DNA of 64,000 bases from Diabrotica undecimpunctata (Eukaryota; Arthropoda; Insecta; Coleoptera; Chrysomelidae), in the NCBI RefSeq assembly GCF_040954645.1, contig NC_092807.1:3658001-3722000 (forward strand), given 5' to 3'. Under the pieces are notes generated by a model that had not been told where the DNA came from, did not search any database, and saw nothing but the letters and a program-made list of their open reading frames with translations. A program made the translations under genes and the position numbers. This document shows positions 59,584 through 64,000 of this stretch, in pieces. Positions within the stretch are counted from its first letter, which is position 1. Every line of letters starts with the position of its first letter.

Positions 59584-61223
59584 TCGACATTTAAGCCCCA
59601 AGCAGAGCAGACGTGCTACAATGGAGTGAAGCAAGAGATGCCAGAGTAGAAAGATTTTTTTTGTGTTATGTCTTAAGACCGGTTAAGGTGATAATACTCT
59701 GCAATATGGCAGTTTAGAACATAGTAATCACCATAAGATTTGTGAACCGGCACTGAAGAAATTTGGAAAATTATTATATAGGATGTCCCCGTTGTCAGCT
59801 TGCTTCCTCCACAGAAAATAATTCTACATCTCTTGATTGTTCGTCCCTGAGTATGGAAATGGTTTGCTTTGTCCCTGTTGGAGAATATGTCCAGATAGAG
59901 TCCCATAGATGTTAACAAGTTTTTTTTGAAAGTTAAGTGCTAAACAGTGAAATCAAGGTAACATTTAACATATTAATTTTAAAGTAAAGACAGACATTAT
60001 TTTTGATAATTATTAATAATTGCTTTCGTTAAAATTTAAAAGGATTTTGTAATAATTAATAAATTGTAAATTTTATGGTTTAACTTAGTTGTCATTTTAA
60101 TTGTTTTTTTTTAATTTAATGCTAACATATGACAGCTAGCTTCATTTGTTTCGATATTTATTTGTTTTGTTTATTTAAAAAAAAGGTTAACCTCTGTGCG
60201 GTAATATTTGTAAGTTTTTGTAGTATCTCCAACCCCTTTGTAAACGGAGTTTGTAAACGGACACATGTAAGTTTTTTTATTCTGTATTTGGCAACTATTT
60301 ATATAGTATATTTTTTATGCCATTTATGTGTTGATAACTGTTTGTATGAGACAAAAATAAACGTTTTGATTTGTTTCTCTGATCCATTTTTGTTTTTATT
60401 TTAGAAAATCTCCTAACCTTTTTGTATGTCTATTTTTTAGGAAGGAAGAAACTTTCTTTCCTCCAGCAGGAAGTTTTCTCGAAGCGGCGCCCCTTTTAAA
60501 TAGCTAGAGGTATTTCTTCTTGTCTTTTTTTGCCCATTTGTCCAGGAGATTTATGTAAGTAACCTTTTTATTTCATTCATTGTGTAGATACCCCAATCCG
60601 ACCCATTTATTTCAACTTATCCACGACCCCAGCTCTCCAACAACCAACTGAGTGTCGTTCGCACTAGTAGCGTTTTTTTTGCTTGCCTTATCTTCGCCCC
60701 CAATTTTTCTACCCCCATGTTCTTACCCTATGGTAAGCAAAATATATTCGTTACACATTTAGCTCGAGTTGTACGACAATCAGCGTCGCACCAATCAAAT
60801 CAAATACTCCTATGCCAGGCTCATTAGAAGGAACCACTGTAAAAGACAGAAAACGCGATATTTGTGCACATTTTGTCTGTCCTCGTTGTGTATGGAGAAT
60901 ATTATGTAACATGTGGCTCTGAGTGCAGAGAGAATAATTTAGGGTAAAATTCAAACTTTTGTATTTTGTGCAGAGAATTTTTCTAGTTTTTATTATAACC
61001 AAATTTATGTAAGTTAATATTTGTATTTTAATAAAACATATGTAGGAATTTTGGAAAAAATTTATTAATCAGTGCTAATAAAAGTTAAACAAAACAGAAA
61101 AACGTTTTAGATTAATTGCTCTATTTTTTGAAAAATAAAACAAAACGAAAATACAATGCCACAAGGTCATTAATTAAAAGACAGGCAAACCGACAAAATA
61201 CTTAAAAACATTATGTGAATGTT
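59584..61223. other. Intron DNA, nothing recognised
   Basis: AT-rich with short open frames only. One minus-strand segment (60770-60850, PSNEPGIGVFDLIGATLIVVQLEL) is open but unassigned. Confidence 0.4.
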
Positions 61224-61234
61224 ATCTGAAATTT

Positions 61235-61518
61235 CTTCTCCGGAGAAGAACCGGAGTGACTGACATCATCGAGAAGAAAGCCAGACTAAAATGGAGATGG
61301 GCAGGACACATAGCCAGAATGACAGATGGGCGATGGACAAAGAGGTTATTGGAATGGAGGCCAAGGGAAGACAAGAGAAAAGTCGGTCGACCACCTACAA
61401 GATGGACTGACGATTTAAGAAGACTCAATGAAAACTGGATGAGAGCGGCGCAAGATAGACGGGGTTGGACACATGAGGAAGAGGCCTATGTTCAGCAGTG
61501 GACTCTTGAGGCTGGATG
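61235..61518 (+). mobile_element. LINE 3' end, strongly 5'-truncated
   Basis: 284 bases encoding only the C-terminal block: IIEKKARLKWRWAGHIARM, RWTKRLLEWRPRE, KVGRPPTRWTDDLRR, HEEEAYVQQW and a stop. The 11-base duplication ATCTGAAATTT flanks it (61224-61234 and 61519-61529). Same family type as the old LINE at 21-23.3 kb. Fully open, so young. Confidence 0.92.
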
Positions 61519-61529
61519 ATCTGAAATTT

Positions 61530-62738
61530 GGGGGTCATTTAAATTTTGGTCCTGATAGACCCCAGCCGTCCACTGGTGAGATTGTCAGACCACCCGTCTA
61601 CTGCCGGGTTGAGCTTTCTGATGACTCGTCATGTCCCTTGCAAAGTTATTTCGAATACGCCACAAAATTTTACACAATCAATAAAACGGGACAAAATGTA
61701 ACGATTTTTTTTAACTTAACAAAAATAAATAAAAGCAATAACGTACTTTAAGTCTATATATTTTTTGTCTTAATGGCTATATGCAAAACTAAAAAGACGA
61801 CCCTCGTAATTGCTGCCATTTACTACACAGAAAATTTAGATGTATTTAAAAAACATGCTCGGAAGTTCACTGTATACAAGAAGCCAAAATATATTTTACC
61901 ATAATTTGAGTCAAGATTCGAACTATTTAGATTTTTACATTTAAACATACCTAATACAAAGACGTTGTACTTACTCTTTATGTTTACACAAAATATAGGT
62001 TGTAAGCTGTGGCAAAAATAATACAGAAATGCCTGATCTCAATCTCAAATCGACCTAAAATAATTGTTTTGTGTGTGTGAGTGTGTGGTAGAATTATCAC
62101 GTCACAATTAAACTGCAGACGCAGTTAAAAATATTCAATGGCAGTTTCTTACTATAATTTATATCACGTGACAAATAAACATATCGATTTCAAAGCCATC
62201 TCAGACGTATTTATCTAACAAATATGTATAATATTCCTCGCTGAACTGACTAACAACTGCCTTTCTGATTCAACAACAAATTATAGCAACGGTTTTTCTA
62301 AGTAATACTGGTTGCCTATCTGACACGAACTTTGTCGGTGAAGGTGACTTTGACTAACATTATTGCTAATTCAACATCAAAAAAGTAAGTAGCATTAGCA
62401 TTAATTAAATACAAAACGCAGAGGGAAATACAACTTTTTAATATCATTTAAAATATTATCGATAAATATCTATGTGATAGTGGTAATTTTGTGACGTGCG
62501 AAAATTGAGACGCTATATTTTTAACCGTTATGTCAATACCCAAGTACCTGATACGGGAGTCTATACCCGTGCTACCCAGGTACCCGGCATTGTTTCGGTA
62601 AACTCGCTTGTACATTCCGAAAATAACAGACAATTGGGACTTTTCTTTGTTTGCTATCAGTGTTTATTTAACTGTGCTTACAAGTTGTTAATATTTTTGT
62701 GACTATATGCGTGTTTTATGTTGTAATTACTTGTAATA
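61530..62738. other. Intron DNA, nothing recognised
   Basis: AT-rich. The left end of the following piggyBac element should lie near 62.5-62.7 kb, but no TTAA boundary was fixed. Confidence 0.4.
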
Positions 62739-64000
62739 ATGGCAAGAAGAGAAGTGAGTGCTAGCGAATTTAGAAGGTAAGTTATTACTGTTTATTTTTA
62801 CAATGTTTTATACATAGATCATTCAATTTTAGAATGACGTATGAAAAGCAACAGAAGTACTTGCAACAATTTATAGACGATATAGATGAGGAAGTAGACA
62901 AAAATATCGAAAACCAGGAATCAGATGAGGGCTATGTTTCGCAAAGCAAACCGGATGGAGATGAAGCTTCTGACGTAGAGGACGTTTTTACTGATATCAA
63001 TAATAAGATTGAAATCGATACCGACGGCGACGATAGTAGTGATGAAGATTTTGACGATTTTCAAGAAAGTTCTTCCCAAAGTGATGTTCTGGTTGCAAAA
63101 GATAAAACGATTTGGCAACGAAAACCGTGTACTGCAAGTCGAACACTGAAACGTAACCTTTTGCGTGAAAAAACGGGCCCAGTATGTTCTACTAAAACTC
63201 TTTCGATTAGAGATACATTCAAATGTGTTTTCAGTGACGTAATGTGTGACATAATTATACGCGAAACCAATCGAAAAGCTAAAAAAAAGTTTAATCGAAA
63301 GTTTGTGAAAAGTATAATGTTGAAAACCCCGACAAACCTCGAAATGTTTGGAAGTTACTCACAACAGAAGAATTTGATGCATAGTTAGGTATTCTTATTA
63401 CAGCAGGAGTACGGCATTCAAATTCAGAGCACTCGAAAGATTTATGGAAAACAGACTCTCATCCTTTGTACCGAGCAAGTATGGGCATAAATCGCTTTTG
63501 GAGCATCAGCAGATTCTTACGGTTTGACAATGACAAAACACGTGCAGAACGTTTGCAAAATGATAAAGCTGCAGCTATTACAGATATATTCCATCTTCTC
63601 AATGATAATTTACGTCGTAACTATGTACCGTCGGATTCTCTTACTGTGGATGAACAGTTATTTCCTTTTAGAGGTAGGACACGTTTCACGTAATATATAC
63701 CAGCAAAACCTGCCAAGTATGGCATCAAGGTTTGGTGGGTTTGTGACGCCAATAATTCGTATCCACTTACTGAACAAATTTATACTGGAAAAAATTCGAC
63801 TGGACGTGAAACTAATCAAGGTGAACGCGTAGTAAAAGATTTGTGTTACCGATACAAAAATTCTGGACGAAACATAACAATGGATAATTTTTTCACAACT
63901 CTTCCACTAGCCCGTCTCCTGCTGTCTTGGAATTTATCATTACTTGGTAATTTGAAAAGAAACAAACCATATATTCCACAAGAAATGCTGCCAGAGCGTG
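62739..64000 (+). mobile_element. piggyBac transposon, cut by window edge, few lesions
   Basis: The ATG at 62739 starts MARREVSASEFRR, then a likely 56-base intron (GTAAGT at 62777 to AG at 62832), then MTYEKQQKYLQQFIDDIDEE. An acidic region follows, then IWQRKPCT, IIRETNRKAKKKFN and, after a shift near 63340, WKLLTTEEFDA (TAG) LGILITAGVRHSNSEH. The core reads ITDIFHLLNDNLRR, TVDEQLFPFRGRTRFT (first Asp, then one stop), YIPAKPAKYGIKVWWVCD, NITMDNFFTTLPLA (second Asp). The third Asp and Cys finger lie beyond 64000. The best preserved of four piggyBac remnants here. Confidence 0.9.

Noticed and set aside
60751..61002. Minus-strand segment PSNEPGIGVFDLIGATLIVVQLEL as a loqs 5' exon
   Set aside because: It does not resemble dsRBD1 or the start of dsRBD2, and no donor in a suitable phase follows it.

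Overview
This is an animal nuclear window, almost certainly from an insect with a large, repeat-rich genome. It holds spliced genes with GT-AG introns, a Loquacious-type dsRNA-binding protein, and dense mariner, pogo/Tigger, piggyBac, hAT and LINE debris. A leaf-beetle-like genome would fit the composition, but that is inference; nothing here fixes the species.

Three host genes can be read. (1) Positions 1-4973, plus strand: the last exons of an unrecognised gene (exons about 1-67, 590-822, 982-1337 and 4772-4973). Its 3.4-kb last intron contains a complete TA-flanked Tc1/mariner-like element, which itself carries a LINE. (2) Positions 16059-31261, minus strand: a complete six-exon gene for a mitochondrial malate dehydrogenase-like protein of 372 residues. 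All splice sites and phases agree, but the catalytic histidine and both substrate-loop arginines are replaced, and a cysteine-rich tail is added. It looks like an intact gene for an enzyme-dead or re-purposed paralogue, and is the most interesting object here. (3) Positions 42694-53619, minus strand: the last three exons of a loquacious (TRBP/PACT) homologue, covering the end of dsRBD2, the linker and all of dsRBD3. Its 5' exons lie beyond the right edge. Intron read-through after the dsRBD2 exon would give a short protein with a poly(A) signal close behind.

Nearly everything else is transposable-element sequence, mostly inside introns. Class II: Tc1/mariner-like at 1380-4631, mariner at 9710-11029, a second mariner-group fragment at about 49675-50375, pogo-like at 28311-30701, Tigger-like at 46365-48459, a Tigger fragment at about 39370-40200, a DDE element at about 54900-56280, piggyBac remnants at about 25.6-27.3, 33.5-35.0, 56.8-58.3 and 62.7-64.0 kb, plus MITEs at 7922-8272, 11758-11901, 49387-49674 and 58729-59575. 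Class I: many LINE copies, several with exact target-site duplications. At 20.9-23.3 kb, two younger LINEs sit in adjacent sites of one older LINE. A third group of fragments (about 6.4, 8.9 and 52.2-53.0 kb) belongs to an ORF family I recognise as repeated but cannot classify.

The host genes have no visible functional link to one another. The stretches between them hold no further gene I can support.
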